Below are positions 53,783 through 62,210 of a stretch of 64,000 nt of DNA, one piece after another. Made by a program: the position numbers and the translations under genes. The first letter of the stretch is position 1; each line of letters begins with the position of its first letter. This DNA comes from Edaphobacter aggregans DSM 19364 (GTDB lineage Bacteria; Acidobacteriota; Terriglobia; Terriglobales; Acidobacteriaceae): assembly GCF_000745965.1 (NCBI RefSeq), contig NZ_JQKI01000002.1, forward strand, positions 1 through 64,000, given 5' to 3'. Under the pieces are notes generated by a model, which made no database searches, was not told the origin of the DNA, and saw only the letters and a program-made list of their open reading frames with translations.

Positions 53783-54202
53783 ATGGCGACTGCGGCTGAC
53801 GCAGAGTTGATCCTGAAGCTGTATGAGATGCGACGCGAAGAGACGCTGAGGAAGGCACGCCGCTTCATGATCTTCGACTTTCAACCGAAGACGGTGGAGG
53901 AGCTTCGGCTGGTCTCGCGCGACGTGGGGTCGCAGCACAACGCCGCCTGGCGGCAGGTGCTGAGCTACTGGGAGATGGCGGCCTCGCTGGTGCTGCGTGG
54001 GGCGCTGGACGCGGACCTGTTTCTGGACTCAAACGGCGAGGGCATCCTGATCTACGCCAAGTACCACCACTTCCATGCAGAGACGGAGAAGGCTTCGGGC
54101 AATCCATTCATGCGGAACACGGCGGCGCTGATTGAGAAGTATCCGGCGGCGAAGCGACTGCATCAGGGATTTCTGAAATCGCTGGGATTGGCCAACGGGT
54201 AA
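53783..54202 (+). CDS. Conserved hypothetical protein downstream of topA
   Basis: 139 aa, starting 11 bp after topA with AGGAGAC as ribosome site, so co-transcription is likely. Mostly helical: ELILKLYEMRREETLRKARRFM, KTVEELRLVSRDVGSQHNAAWRQVLSYWEMAASLVLRGALDADLFLDSNGEGILIYAKYH. DUF4760-like in style, but I cannot assign it firmly. The conserved Trp/Tyr-rich middle (AWRQVLSYWEMA) and acidic LDSNGEG suggest a nucleotide- or metal-binding fold. Function is unknown. Confidence 0.72.
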   Translation: MATAADAELILKLYEMRREETLRKARRFMIFDFQPKTVEELRLVSRDVGSQHNAAWRQVLSYWEMAASLVLRGALDADLFLDSNGEGILIYAKYHHFHAETEKASGNPFMRNTAALIEKYPAAKRLHQGFLKSLGLANG

Positions 54203-54243
54203 AACCTGCGCGAATAGAGGCTAAATCTTCCTGGTAGAGCATA

Positions 54244-54399
54244 GGAAAATTTTCCAGTAGAAGCATGACGCTCTTTGGCCACTATAGTGTCCGGTAGACA
54301 CTATTTGTTAAAGTGCTTATTTTGTTTAGTTTACCCCTAGCTATCTCCCGTTTATTAAAACATTAGTAACGTTCCGGATATGCGCAAAGTTTTGCATAT
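54244..54399 (+). promoter_or_regulatory. Dyad-rich upstream region of the PEP-CTERM gene
   Basis: Three inverted repeats in 156 bp: GGAAAATTTTCC (54244-54255, perfect), ATAGTGTC-CGGTA-GACACTAT (54284-54304, perfect arms) and ATATGCgCAAA ... TTTTGCATAT (54378-54399). The second may end the upstream transcript; the third is 24 bases before the start codon and may be an operator. Confidence 0.5.
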
Positions 54400-54422
54400 T
54401 AGGAGTTCCATGGAGGAACTCT

Positions 54423-55058
54423 ATGCATAACTTTCGCACCGCTTTTTTTGCTGCATTGGTATTCGGAACTTCCCTTATTGCCCGCGCCGACTCGGTCATT
54501 CCTTACGGGAACGTGGGGCATATTGCTGCCCAGGAACCTCTGGTCGCGATCGCGACATCTGAGATATTCGGGTACTTTGTAAGCGCGAGCGCAGGCCACA
54601 ACGACGTTGTGCGCATGATTGACGTCACGCAGAACTGGTCCAGCAACTGGTTCTTTCCGAACCATTCCACGGCGCTCGGAGCCTCTGCCGATTTTGGCTC
54701 TGTCAACGCAGGCGATGAACTGGTCTTTCAGATCCAGGACCTAACGACGGACCGAATCTATGGTTCCGAAGCGGCGTTCAGCAGCGACGGCGCCAATCAC
54801 GCGTACTCCCAGATGTTCGACGGTGGCCTGCTGGATGCCGCGACGTTTCCTGCCGGGGTCTATATCGGCATGGAGGATCTCGCTAAGGGGGGCTCCGACT
54901 GGGATTACAACGACGATACCTTCCTGTTTACCAATACAGCTCTGGATAAGTCATCGCCCAGTGCTCCTCCGGCGGTCTCGGAGCCGGGCAGCCTTGCGCT
55001 GTTCGGAACCGGAATGCTGGGTACGGTTGGATTGATACGCCGTCGTTTTTTCAACTAG
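54423..55058 (+). CDS. PEP-CTERM exosortase-substrate protein with DUF4114 domain
   Basis: 211 aa. A signal peptide (MHNFRTAFFAALVFGTSLIARA), a DUF4114-type region (VYIGMEDLAKGGSDWDYNDDTFLFT, a Ca-binding DxDYNDD pattern) and a C-terminal sorting signal: SEPGSLALFGTGMLGTVGLIRRRFFN, i.e. Pro-Glu-Pro-like SEPGS, a hydrophobic helix and an Arg cluster. PEP-CTERM proteins are cleaved by exosortase and exported for exopolysaccharide or envelope roles; no exosortase is in the window. GGAGG upstream of ATG 54423 (after an alternative ATG at 54410 out of frame). Confidence 0.85.
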   Translation: MHNFRTAFFAALVFGTSLIARADSVIPYGNVGHIAAQEPLVAIATSEIFGYFVSASAGHNDVVRMIDVTQNWSSNWFFPNHSTALGASADFGSVNAGDELVFQIQDLTTDRIYGSEAAFSSDGANHAYSQMFDGGLLDAATFPAGVYIGMEDLAKGGSDWDYNDDTFLFTNTALDKSSPSAPPAVSEPGSLALFGTGMLGTVGLIRRRFFN

Positions 55059-55076
55059 CCCTCCCCAAGGGACAAC

Positions 55077-55122
55077 AACCCCATCCTTCCTGGCGCTCCA
55101 CGGAGGATGGGGTTTTCTTTTT
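55077..55122 (+). terminator. Terminator of the PEP-CTERM gene
   Basis: AACCCCATCCTTCC / GGAGGATGGGGTT stem, followed by TTCTTTTT. Confidence 0.85.
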
Positions 55123-55225
55123 GTATCATTTCTGTTACAACCGGGGAGTAGACTTTGGGTACTGAAGTGCACGATTCTAATGGCGACTCTGCTGTAACTT
55201 ATTGAAAAAAACAGGTAGTTTACTT

Positions 55226-55510
55226 ATGGCGAAGGCAGTTTGGAATGGTCAGACACTGGCCGAGAGCGAGACGTTCGAGACGGTAGAGGGAAATGTTTAT
55301 TTTCCGGACGAGACGGTCAAGCGCGAGTTTCTGAGGCCGAGCTCGACGACTTCCAGTTGCCCGTGGAAGGGCCAGGCGCGTTACTACACGATCGTTGTGG
55401 ACGGTCAGGAGAACCAGGACGCGGCGTGGTATTACCCAGACCCGAAGCCTGCGGCCCGCAACGTGAAGCACCACATCGCGTTCTGGCGCGGCGTCGAGGT
55501 CAGCAAGTAA
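55226..55510 (+). CDS. DUF427 family protein
   Basis: 94 aa from ATG 55226 (an earlier in-frame ATG at 55202 lacks a family match). AKAVWNGQTLAESETFETVEGNVYFPDETVKREFL...CPWKGQARYYTIVVDGQENQDAAWYYPDPKPAARNVKHHIAFWRGVEV is a full DUF427 domain, a small beta-tent fold. Function is unknown in the family, although members are widespread. It stands alone. Confidence 0.9.
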   Translation: MAKAVWNGQTLAESETFETVEGNVYFPDETVKREFLRPSSTTSSCPWKGQARYYTIVVDGQENQDAAWYYPDPKPAARNVKHHIAFWRGVEVSK

Positions 55511-55528
55511 GGCTGCTAAACGCAGAGC

Positions 55529-55918
55529 TTACTTCTCCTTCTGTAGCTCCACCACCATTACTTCGATGGGCTTGTCTCCGGCGTTGATGTCGGCGTGCAT
55601 GGTTCGGGGCGGGTTTGCCGGGAGCCAGTAGGCCTTGCCTGTCTCCCAGACGTGCGTCTCGGTGGGGCCGTTCTGGGTGACGATCTTCATGGTTCCGCCC
55701 TTGAGAGCGACGATGACGCGCGGGTGATCGTGGCGGTGGGTGGTGAGGGGCGAGTTGGGCATGACGACCGACTTCCACACCTTGACGTCTTCGTTGTCGA
55801 ACTGAGGAAAGCGCCGGGTCTGCTGGGCGGCTTGCTGGGAGCGCAGGACCTCGAAGACTCCGAAGACGATCAGAGGAAGTGAAAGGAAGATGGCGGCCTG
55901 CGTTAGTGTGCTTTGCAT
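55529..55918 (-). CDS. Membrane-anchored cupin-domain protein
   Basis: 129 aa. An N-terminal hydrophobic helix (QAAIFLSLPLIVFGVFEVL) is followed by a single cupin barrel (VVMPNSPLTTHRHDHPRVIVALKGGTMKIV, the HRHDHP metal motif; ETGKAYWLPANPPRTMHADINAGDKPIEVMVVEL). The His-His-Glu metal site is plausible. It probably faces the periplasm. Its 5' end lies 82 bp from the divergent PLP decarboxylase start. Confidence 0.82.
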   Translation of the reverse strand: MQSTLTQAAIFLSLPLIVFGVFEVLRSQQAAQQTRRFPQFDNEDVKVWKSVVMPNSPLTTHRHDHPRVIVALKGGTMKIVTQNGPTETHVWETGKAYWLPANPPRTMHADINAGDKPIEVMVVELQKEK

Positions 55919-55999
55919 CGGAGTTTTCCTCGGCGCGAGGATAGCACCTACTTCCTCGTTGCACGCGTTCTTCTTCGAGGCGGCGTATCGTTAAGTTCT

Positions 56000-57487
56000 A
56001 TGGAAGAGATGTTGGAGACGATGAAGGAAGATCGAAGTGTGAGTGCGGCAGCGGTGGAGCGTTCGCTCGATCCTGCGAGCGAGGCGGAGTGGGTTGAACT
56101 GCGGGAGCTGGGACATCGGATGCTCGATGGGATGTTCGATCACATTCGTGGAGTGAGGGACATGCCGGCGTGGCAGGAGCTTCCGGCGCGGACGAAGTCG
56201 GATTTTGCGGCGGAGGCGGTGCCTCGCACGGGAGTAGGCGCGGAGGCGGCTTACGAGAGCTTTGTGCGCGATGTGCTGCCTTATGGGATCGGGAACGCGC
56301 ATCCGCGGTTCTGGGGTTGGGTGCAGGGCGGCGGCACGGTGGTGGGGATGCTGGCGGAGATGCTGGCTGCGGGGATGAATCCGAATGTGGGCGGGTTCAA
56401 CGACTCGGCGACGATGGTGGAGGAGCAGGTGCTCCGTTGGCTGGCGGAGCTGATGGGAATGCCGGAGGGAACGAGTGGCCTGTTGACGAGCGGCGGCTCG
56501 ATGGCGAACCTGCTGGGGCTGGCGGTGGGCCGGTGCGCGCGGGCGGGATTCGATGTCCGCGAGGAGGGTGTCGAGGGCGGGCCGATGCTGCGCGTATACT
56601 GCTCGACTGAGACGCACAGCTGGCTGAATAAGGCTGTGGAGCTGATGGGGATGGGGCGGGTAAGTCTGTGCCCGGTAGGCGTGGACGCCGAATACAGGAT
56701 GAGGATGGATGAGCTGTCGGAGGCGGTGGCGGCTGATCAGGCTGCGGGGTACCGTCCGCTGTGCGTGGTTGGGACGGCCGGCACGGTGAATACGGGGGCG
56801 ACGGATGACCTGGAGGCTATTGCGGACCTCTGCGAGGCTGAGGGGATGTGGTTTCACGTGGACGGGGCGTTTGGCGCACTGGCGTATCTGTCGGAGAGCC
56901 TGCGGCCTGCACTGCGCGGGATGGAGCGGGTGGACTCGCTGGCGTTCGACCTGCACAAGTGGGGCTATTTGCCGTACGACGTGGGCTGCGTGCTGGTGCG
57001 GGATGCGGAGGCGCATCGCGCCGCGTTTGCCACAGGAGCCAGCTATCTGACGGCGATGGAGCGGGGGCCGGTGGCGGGCGGAATCCGGTTCGCGGAGCGC
57101 ACTCCCGAGCTGTCGCGAGGGTTCCGGGCGCTGAAGGTGTGGATGAGCCTGAAGTCGCAGGGCGTGGACGCCTTGGTAGAGCAGATCGAGAAGAACGTGG
57201 AGCAGGCGAGCTATCTTGCGCGCCGGGTGGAGTCATCGCCTGAGCTGGAGCTGGCGGCGGAGGCTCCGCTGAACATCGTCTGCTTCCGGTATCGCGGGGC
57301 GAGCGATGAGGAGAACAAGGAGATTCTGATGCGGGTACAGGAGCGCGGGATCGCGGTGCCTTCGGGGACGATGGTGGAAGCGCGGTTTGCGATCCGGGTG
57401 GCGATTACGAATCACCGGTCGCGGCGCGAGGATTTTGACGCTCTGGTGGATGCGGTGGTGGCGATTGGGCGCGAGGTGATGGGGTAA
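56000..57487 (+). CDS. PLP-dependent aromatic-L-amino-acid decarboxylase-type enzyme
   Basis: 495 aa from the ATG at 56000 (GTTCTATG lacks a strong ribosome site; a start a few codons later is possible). Fold-type I PLP enzyme of the group II decarboxylases: GGSMANLLGLAVGR, the HVDGAFGALAYLSE (catalytic Asp), and the PLP-lysine in FDLHKWGYLPYDVG (around residue 320). The N-terminal HPRFWGWVQGGGTVVGMLAEMLAAGMNPN binds substrate. It could decarboxylate aromatic amino acids, or act on related amino acids such as glutamate; substrate specificity cannot be told from sequence. It is monocistronic. Confidence 0.85.
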   Translation: MEEMLETMKEDRSVSAAAVERSLDPASEAEWVELRELGHRMLDGMFDHIRGVRDMPAWQELPARTKSDFAAEAVPRTGVGAEAAYESFVRDVLPYGIGNAHPRFWGWVQGGGTVVGMLAEMLAAGMNPNVGGFNDSATMVEEQVLRWLAELMGMPEGTSGLLTSGGSMANLLGLAVGRCARAGFDVREEGVEGGPMLRVYCSTETHSWLNKAVELMGMGRVSLCPVGVDAEYRMRMDELSEAVAADQAAGYRPLCVVGTAGTVNTGATDDLEAIADLCEAEGMWFHVDGAFGALAYLSESLRPALRGMERVDSLAFDLHKWGYLPYDVGCVLVRDAEAHRAAFATGASYLTAMERGPVAGGIRFAERTPELSRGFRALKVWMSLKSQGVDALVEQIEKNVEQASYLARRVESSPELELAAEAPLNIVCFRYRGASDEENKEILMRVQERGIAVPSGTMVEARFAIRVAITNHRSRREDFDALVDAVVAIGREVMG

Positions 57488-57579
57488 ATCAGCTCACTGA
57501 ATTGATCGTAAGACACCCATCCATAGGCGCGATGGTGCTGTCGAATGGTCTTCCATTCCAATCTGTGTCCTAGCCTCGC

Positions 57580-58218
57580 TTAGGGCGGCGGCTCGCCGCT
57601 TTGTGGCCTCCGCATACGACTGGCCAGATCGTTAGAGAGTAATCCGTGCCGGCCAGAGAGTAATCCGTGCCGGCCCTGCTCCTTCCATCGTTGAACGTTC
57701 ACACCCTTCACGAGAAGCCACAGCGTCAGCGATCCTTCCCCGAGGAGGCCGGCGAACATAACGTAGGGGGACAGATGGTTTGCGAGTCGCGGTGACAGGA
57801 AGGTCAGCCAACCCAAACCGGCAAACGCCATCAGCACACCCAGAATTCGAGGCAGGAAGGTCGACCGGAAGATGAGGTAGCCGATCAGGAGGCAATAGAA
57901 TCCGAAAAATACCAGGGGGTTTATGTGGAGGGTGGCGATATGAAAGTGGCTAAGAGTCCCGATGGCGCATCCCATGAAGCTGAAGAACGCCGCGAGCAGA
58001 GAGAGGCCACAGTTGACGGGCTTAAACATGCCATAAAAGAGCAGCGTCACAGCGATATAGCATGCGGTTGCGATGAGGTTGGCGGCGTCGCCATATACAA
58101 CGAGCCTGCGGCCGGTGAGGACCACGGCCAGTACGCCCATAATTATGGTGAGTAAATAAAAGACACCGGCAATCCTCGCCTTGAGATGCGGTGACGCTTC
58201 TGCAATCCGTTCCATCAT
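57580..58218 (-). CDS. DUF4386 membrane protein
   Basis: 212 aa with six helices: ARIAGVFYLLTIIMGVLAVVLTGRRLVVYGDAANLIATACYIAVTLLFYGMFKP and following segments match DUF4386. Near the C-terminus the heptapeptide GRHGLLS occurs twice in tandem, from a 21-bp duplication (57634-57654 and 57655-57675). The tail is polar. Function of the family is unknown. Confidence 0.82.
   Translation of the reverse strand: MMERIAEASPHLKARIAGVFYLLTIIMGVLAVVLTGRRLVVYGDAANLIATACYIAVTLLFYGMFKPVNCGLSLLAAFFSFMGCAIGTLSHFHIATLHINPLVFFGFYCLLIGYLIFRSTFLPRILGVLMAFAGLGWLTFLSPRLANHLSPYVMFAGLLGEGSLTLWLLVKGVNVQRWKEQGRHGLLSGRHGLLSNDLASRMRRPQSGEPPP
57634..57675 (-). repeat. Tandem 21-bp repeat inside the DUF4386 gene
   Basis: AGAGAGTAATCCGTGCCGGC(C), two exact copies, encoding GRHGLLS twice. 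Confidence 0.85.
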
Positions 58219-58257
58219 TTCATGCCCTCCAGGAGGGGGCCGACGGACGGTTTGGCG

Positions 58258-59754
58258 TTAGTATGCCTGAGCCTGTTCGAGCGGCAGACGAATCTGGAAG
58301 CAGGTCGATCCGGGGCGCGATTCGACCTGGACATAGCCGGAGTGGCGCTGCAGGATGCGCTGCGCGGTATCGAGACCGAGGCCGAGGCCGCGTCCGGGCG
58401 CCTTGGTGGTGTAGAAGGGCTCGAAGATGCGGTTCTTGAGCTCGGGCGCGATGCCCGGGCCGGTGTCCCAGACCTCGACGAAGGCCATCTGACCTTGTAG
58501 CCGCGTACAAAGGCGCAGGGTTCCGCGGTCCTTGATCGCGTCGAGAGCGTTTTCGATGAGCGCGGTCCACACCTGGTTGAGCTCGCGGCCGTAGGCGGCG
58601 ACGGGGGGCAGCGCGGGGTCGAAGTTGGTCTCGACCGTGACGTTTTGAAGGCGCGACTTGAACATGACCAGCGTGTTCTCGAGTGACTGCGCGAGATCGA
58701 CGTCCTGGATGGGCGCCTGGTCCATGTAGGAGTAGTCCTTGATGGCGCGGATGAGGTCGAAGATGCGGACGGTGGAGTTGACGACGGTCTCCGCCATGCG
58801 CTCGACGCGGAGCGAGCTGGCGAAGGTTGCGATGGCGACAGGCAGGGCCTCGGCGGTGGCGATGCCTGCGAGCTCGTCGAGCTGCGCGGCGGCGATGCTG
58901 GTCTCGGCGAGGGACGGCGCAATGGCCCAGGGGTTGGGGATGTTGTGAGTCTCGAGCCAGCTCAGCAGGTCGGTCTCGCGATCGCTGATGGCGAGGGCGT
59001 CGAGTTTGCCACCGCTGCGTGCCTCGTTTTCGGTGAGCGTGGACCGAGTGCGCGCCACCCAGGAGCGGTACTGCGATGTCTGCGTTTCGGAGAGACAGAG
59101 ATTGCCGAGGCGGTACTTCTGATCGCCGTACTGGCGCAGCTCGGAGAAGAGGCTGGAGGCGGAGCGCTGGGCGGCAGAGGCCGGGTTGTTGAGCTCGTGG
59201 GCGAGATTGGCGGCGAGCTTGCCCAGAGCGGCGAGCTTCTCCACCTGCTGCTCCATGCGCGTAACCTCGCGAACTCGATCCATCATGGTCGAGACGCAGC
59301 GCTGCGCCATCGAAGGGATGGCGGCGAGCATCGCGGGGAAGAGGCTCTCGTGGATATGGAGCGCCCAGCTGGGGCCGACGGTGTAGCCGTCACCGCCGTG
59401 GGTCTTCATGCGCGAGTAGGGAAGCTTGCCGGTCATCTGGCCGGCGCGGCCGATCCACAGCGCTATGGGGCCGGCGTTTTGGCGGCGGACGTGAACCTCA
59501 CCCTTGAGGATGAAGACCATGCTGTCGCAGGGGCTGCCTTCGGCGAAGACCATGGCGCCATCGTCGCCGACGCTCTCGATGCCGTTGGTGGCGAGCCAGC
59601 CGTACTCCTCGTCGGTGAGGCCGTCGAGGGCGGGGATGGTGCGAAGGGCGGCGGTAATCTCGGCCAGGGGAGTGGGATGCGTAGGGGGAGCGAGAGACAC
59701 CTGGGGCCCGAGTTGCTGAGGGAGTACGGCTTCGTAACTGCTAGGGGCGGCCAT
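58258..59754 (-). CDS. Sensor histidine kinase with an N-terminal cyclic-nucleotide-binding-type domain
   Basis: 498 aa, no membrane helix. A cNMP-binding domain at about residues 45-150 (DDGAMVFAEGSPCDSMVFILKGEVHVRRQ, GRAGQMTGKLPYSRM), then the H-box LAHELNNPASAAQRS (phospho-His about 188) and the HATPase: N-box ALIENALDAIKD, G1 DTGPGIAPE, F FEPFYTTKAPG, G2 GRGLGLGLDTA. The H-box HELNNP is of the HisKA type with the HELNNP variant. Its partner regulator is not next to it. It may respond to a cyclic nucleotide or other effector in the cytoplasm. Confidence 0.9.
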   Translation of the reverse strand: MAAPSSYEAVLPQQLGPQVSLAPPTHPTPLAEITAALRTIPALDGLTDEEYGWLATNGIESVGDDGAMVFAEGSPCDSMVFILKGEVHVRRQNAGPIALWIGRAGQMTGKLPYSRMKTHGGDGYTVGPSWALHIHESLFPAMLAAIPSMAQRCVSTMMDRVREVTRMEQQVEKLAALGKLAANLAHELNNPASAAQRSASSLFSELRQYGDQKYRLGNLCLSETQTSQYRSWVARTRSTLTENEARSGGKLDALAISDRETDLLSWLETHNIPNPWAIAPSLAETSIAAAQLDELAGIATAEALPVAIATFASSLRVERMAETVVNSTVRIFDLIRAIKDYSYMDQAPIQDVDLAQSLENTLVMFKSRLQNVTVETNFDPALPPVAAYGRELNQVWTALIENALDAIKDRGTLRLCTRLQGQMAFVEVWDTGPGIAPELKNRIFEPFYTTKAPGRGLGLGLDTAQRILQRHSGYVQVESRPGSTCFQIRLPLEQAQAY

Positions 59755-59937
59755 CGTACGAATCTCCTAACTGCCGTCGTGGGCAGGAACAGCAAAGCGA
59801 TCGGCTACTCTTGCTCCATTGTGACAGGTTTGACAAGGCGGAGACATCTGAGTGACTGGGGAATTTCCGAGTTTTGTGACGAAACGAAACGGTGGCACCC
59901 AATAGGATGCCGCCGCAGGTGATTGGGATTTAGAGAT

Positions 59938-60963
59938 TTACGCCTTGACGACGGCTCCGTTTTCCACCTTGACGGGGTCAAGGAAGGGCATCGCCTTGCG
60001 CAGCTCGGCGCCGACCTTCTCAATGCCGTGGGCGGCCTCTTGCTGGCGGATGCGCGCGAACTGGTGACGGCCGGTCTCGTTCTCCTCGATGAACTTCTTG
60101 GCGAAGGAGCCGTCCTGGATCTCGTCAAGGAGCTTGCGCATGGCCTTCTTGGTCTCGGCGGTGACGATGCGCGGGCCGGCCATGTAGTCGCCCCACTCGG
60201 CGGTGTCGGAGATGGAGTGGCGCATGTAGGCGAGGCCGCCGCGATACATGAGGTCGACGATCAGCTTGAGCTCGTGGAGGACCTCGAAGTAGGCGAGCTC
60301 GGGCTGGTAGCCGGCCTCGGTGAGGGTCTCAAAGCCAGCCTTGACGAGCGCGGCGGTGCCTCCGCAGAGGACGGCCTGCTCACCGAAGAGGTCGGTCTCG
60401 GTCTCCTCGGTGAAGGTGGTCTGGAGGACTCCGGCGCGCGTGCAGCCGATGCCCTTGGCGTAGCTGAGCGCGAGCTTGAGCGCGCTGCCGGTCGCATCCT
60501 GCTCGACGGCGACGAGGCCCGGGACGCCGCCGCCTTCGGTGAAGACCTCGCGGACGCGGTGGCCGGGGGCCTTCGGAGCGACGAGCGAGACGTCGACACC
60601 CGCGGGCGGGAGGATGGTGCCGAAGCGGATGTTGAAGCCGTGCGCGAACATCAGCGTCTTGCCGGGTGTCAGGTTCGGTTCGATCTCGGCCTGGTGGACC
60701 TTCGCGGCGGTCTGGTCGGGTGTGAGGTTCATGATGACGTCGGCCCACTTGGCGACGTTGGCGACGGTGTCGACGACGAGGCCGGCCTTGCGTGCGCGCT
60801 CGGCGTTGGGCGAGTCGGGGCGGAGGCCTACGCGGACCTCGACGCCGGAGTCCTTGAGGTTGAGGGCGTGGGCGTGACCCTGCGAGCCGTAGCCGATGAT
60901 GCCGACTTTCTTTGTCTGGATGAGGGAGAGGTCTGCGTCTGCGTCGTGGTAGGTCTTTGCCAT
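59938..60963 (-). CDS. ilvC: Ketol-acid reductoisomerase, class I
   Basis: 341 aa. NADPH-binding [17 protein letters not shown] (24-40, SQ pattern after the Gly), [13 protein letters not shown], the Mg ligands in the knotted domain ([16 protein letters not shown], Asp/Glu; [17 protein letters not shown] with Glu) and a C-terminal [12 protein letters not shown] region. Third enzyme of branched-chain amino-acid synthesis. The start is 128 bp from the ilvN stop, so it follows ilvB-unknown-ilvN in one transcription unit. Confidence 0.97.
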   Translation of the reverse strand: MAKTYHDADADLSLIQTKKVGIIGYGSQGHAHALNLKDSGVEVRVGLRPDSPNAERARKAGLVVDTVANVAKWADVIMNLTPDQTAAKVHQAEIEPNLTPGKTLMFAHGFNIRFGTILPPAGVDVSLVAPKAPGHRVREVFTEGGGVPGLVAVEQDATGSALKLALSYAKGIGCTRAGVLQTTFTEETETDLFGEQAVLCGGTAALVKAGFETLTEAGYQPELAYFEVLHELKLIVDLMYRGGLAYMRHSISDTAEWGDYMAGPRIVTAETKKAMRKLLDEIQDGSFAKKFIEENETGRHQFARIRQQEAAHGIEKVGAELRKAMPFLDPVKVENGAVVKA

Positions 60964-60976
60964 TTTCTTTTTCCTT

Positions 60977-61008
60977 AGCGAGTCAGCGAGTCAGCAAGTC
61001 AACGAGTC
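60977..61008 (-). repeat. Tandem 8-bp repeat in the ilvN-ilvC gap
   Basis: AGCGAGTC AGCGAGTC AGCAAGTC AACGAGTC, i.e. four units with two substitutions, between ilvN and ilvC. Could form a slippage hot spot or a regulator binding array. Confidence 0.6.
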
Positions 61009-61091
61009 AGCGTGAGCCGTTCGATTGAGTTGTGGCGCTGCGGGTTTGTGATGCGCTGTGGGTTTAGGAGAGTTTAGCAACGGTGCGAGGG

Positions 61092-61712
61092 CTAGGTTTC
61101 GTCCTCGGCGAACTGGTTGGGAAGGTCTTCGTGAGGCTCGGGGCGGACGGGGTAGACCGGGTGAGGGGCTTCGCCGTTGGGTGTGCCGAGGGCTTTGAGC
61201 ACGCGGCTGGTGTGGTGGCCTCGGCGCATGGCCATGCGGCCGGTGCGCGAGACCTCGAGGACCTCGAAGGAGGATTCGCGAAGGACCTGGAGGAGGCCTT
61301 CGATCTTGGAGGCGGCTCCGGTCATCTCGAGCATGATGGACTCGGGGGCGAGGTCGACGACGCGCGCGCGGAAGACGTTGGCGAGCTCGAAGATCTGCGA
61401 GCGCGAGTGCTGGCCGTGCGGCGAGTTGGGGCCGGCGGCGACCTTGATGAGGCAGAGCTCGCGGATGACGGCTTCGCTGCGGCCGAGTTCGTCGACGTCG
61501 CGGGTGATCTCGAGCTTGTAGAGCGAGGCGCGGATGCGGTCGGCGGCGTGCTCAGGTGCGTCGCAGACGATGGTCATGCGGGAGATGCCCTCGCGCTCGG
61601 ACTCGCCGACTGTGAGCGAGACGATGTTGACGTTGAGACGGCGGAAGAGGGAGGCGACCCGGGTTAGGACTCCGGGCTTGTCGTCTACCAGGGCTACGAA
61701 GGTGTGGAGCAT
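61092..61712 (-). CDS. ilvN: Acetolactate synthase small (regulatory) subunit
   Basis: 206 aa. The N-terminal ACT domain (LHTFVALVDDKPGVLTRVASLFRRLNVNIVSLTVGESEREGISRMTIV) binds valine for feedback control; the C-terminal domain (RVVDLAPESIMLEMTGAASKIEGLLQVLRESSFEVLEVSRTGRMAMRRG) contacts the large subunit. AAAGGA is the ribosome site. It lies 9 bp after the unknown gene and is thus separated from its partner ilvB by that gene. Confidence 0.95.
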   Translation of the reverse strand: MLHTFVALVDDKPGVLTRVASLFRRLNVNIVSLTVGESEREGISRMTIVCDAPEHAADRIRASLYKLEITRDVDELGRSEAVIRELCLIKVAAGPNSPHGQHSRSQIFELANVFRARVVDLAPESIMLEMTGAASKIEGLLQVLRESSFEVLEVSRTGRMAMRRGHHTSRVLKALGTPNGEAPHPVYPVRPEPHEDLPNQFAEDET

Positions 61713-61721
61713 AAGTTTCCT

Positions 61722-62210
61722 TTAGGAATCGTTTTTATCCAGTGTCGACGACGGAGAGCCATCTTCTGGTTCCCAGAGCTTTTCAGCACGATATTCCATA
61801 ATTTCAAGATAGCGACTGATGTCTTCACTGCAGCAAACTTCTCGCGGAGACTCCAGCCAAATCCCTAACTCGATAGCACGATTCAATAAGGCTTCGGAAG
61901 CACTTGGATCGCTTAATGCAAGTGAAAAAAGAGTAAAGCTATAAAGATCGGTTAGCGCGGAGGCCACTTTACGATCGTGACGTAGAAGTTGGACCTGCTG
62001 CTCTATCAAGACCGTGTTCTCTAGCATGTAATGTCTTGCTTCGTCATTTGAAGCTTCACGTAGCATTGCCGAATTCACGACACTCGCCGCTAAGAAATTG
62101 AATTTATCTCCAAAGTGCGGCTGATACCGATCCAATAAAAGTTTGCCTACGCCTGCATTGAGGAGGAAATCAATATGCCTAACCTGCTCTTGATAATCGT
62201 CTAAATTCAT
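61722..62210 (-). CDS. Unknown helical protein inserted between ilvB and ilvN
   Basis: 162 aa. Its ATG overlaps the ilvB stop (TAATG, sharing one A), and its stop is 9 bp before ilvN, so it is part of the operon and translationally coupled. Mostly helical (NLDDYQEQVRHIDFLLNAGVGKLLLDRYQ, LREASNDEARHYMLENTVLIEQQVQLLRHDRKVASALTDLYSFTLFSLAL) with an acidic C-terminus. GC is visibly lower than its neighbours. I do not recognise the family; it is absent from usual ilvBN operons in my experience. Confidence 0.72.
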   Translation of the reverse strand: MNLDDYQEQVRHIDFLLNAGVGKLLLDRYQPHFGDKFNFLAASVVNSAMLREASNDEARHYMLENTVLIEQQVQLLRHDRKVASALTDLYSFTLFSLALSDPSASEALLNRAIELGIWLESPREVCCSEDISRYLEIMEYRAEKLWEPEDGSPSSTLDKNDS

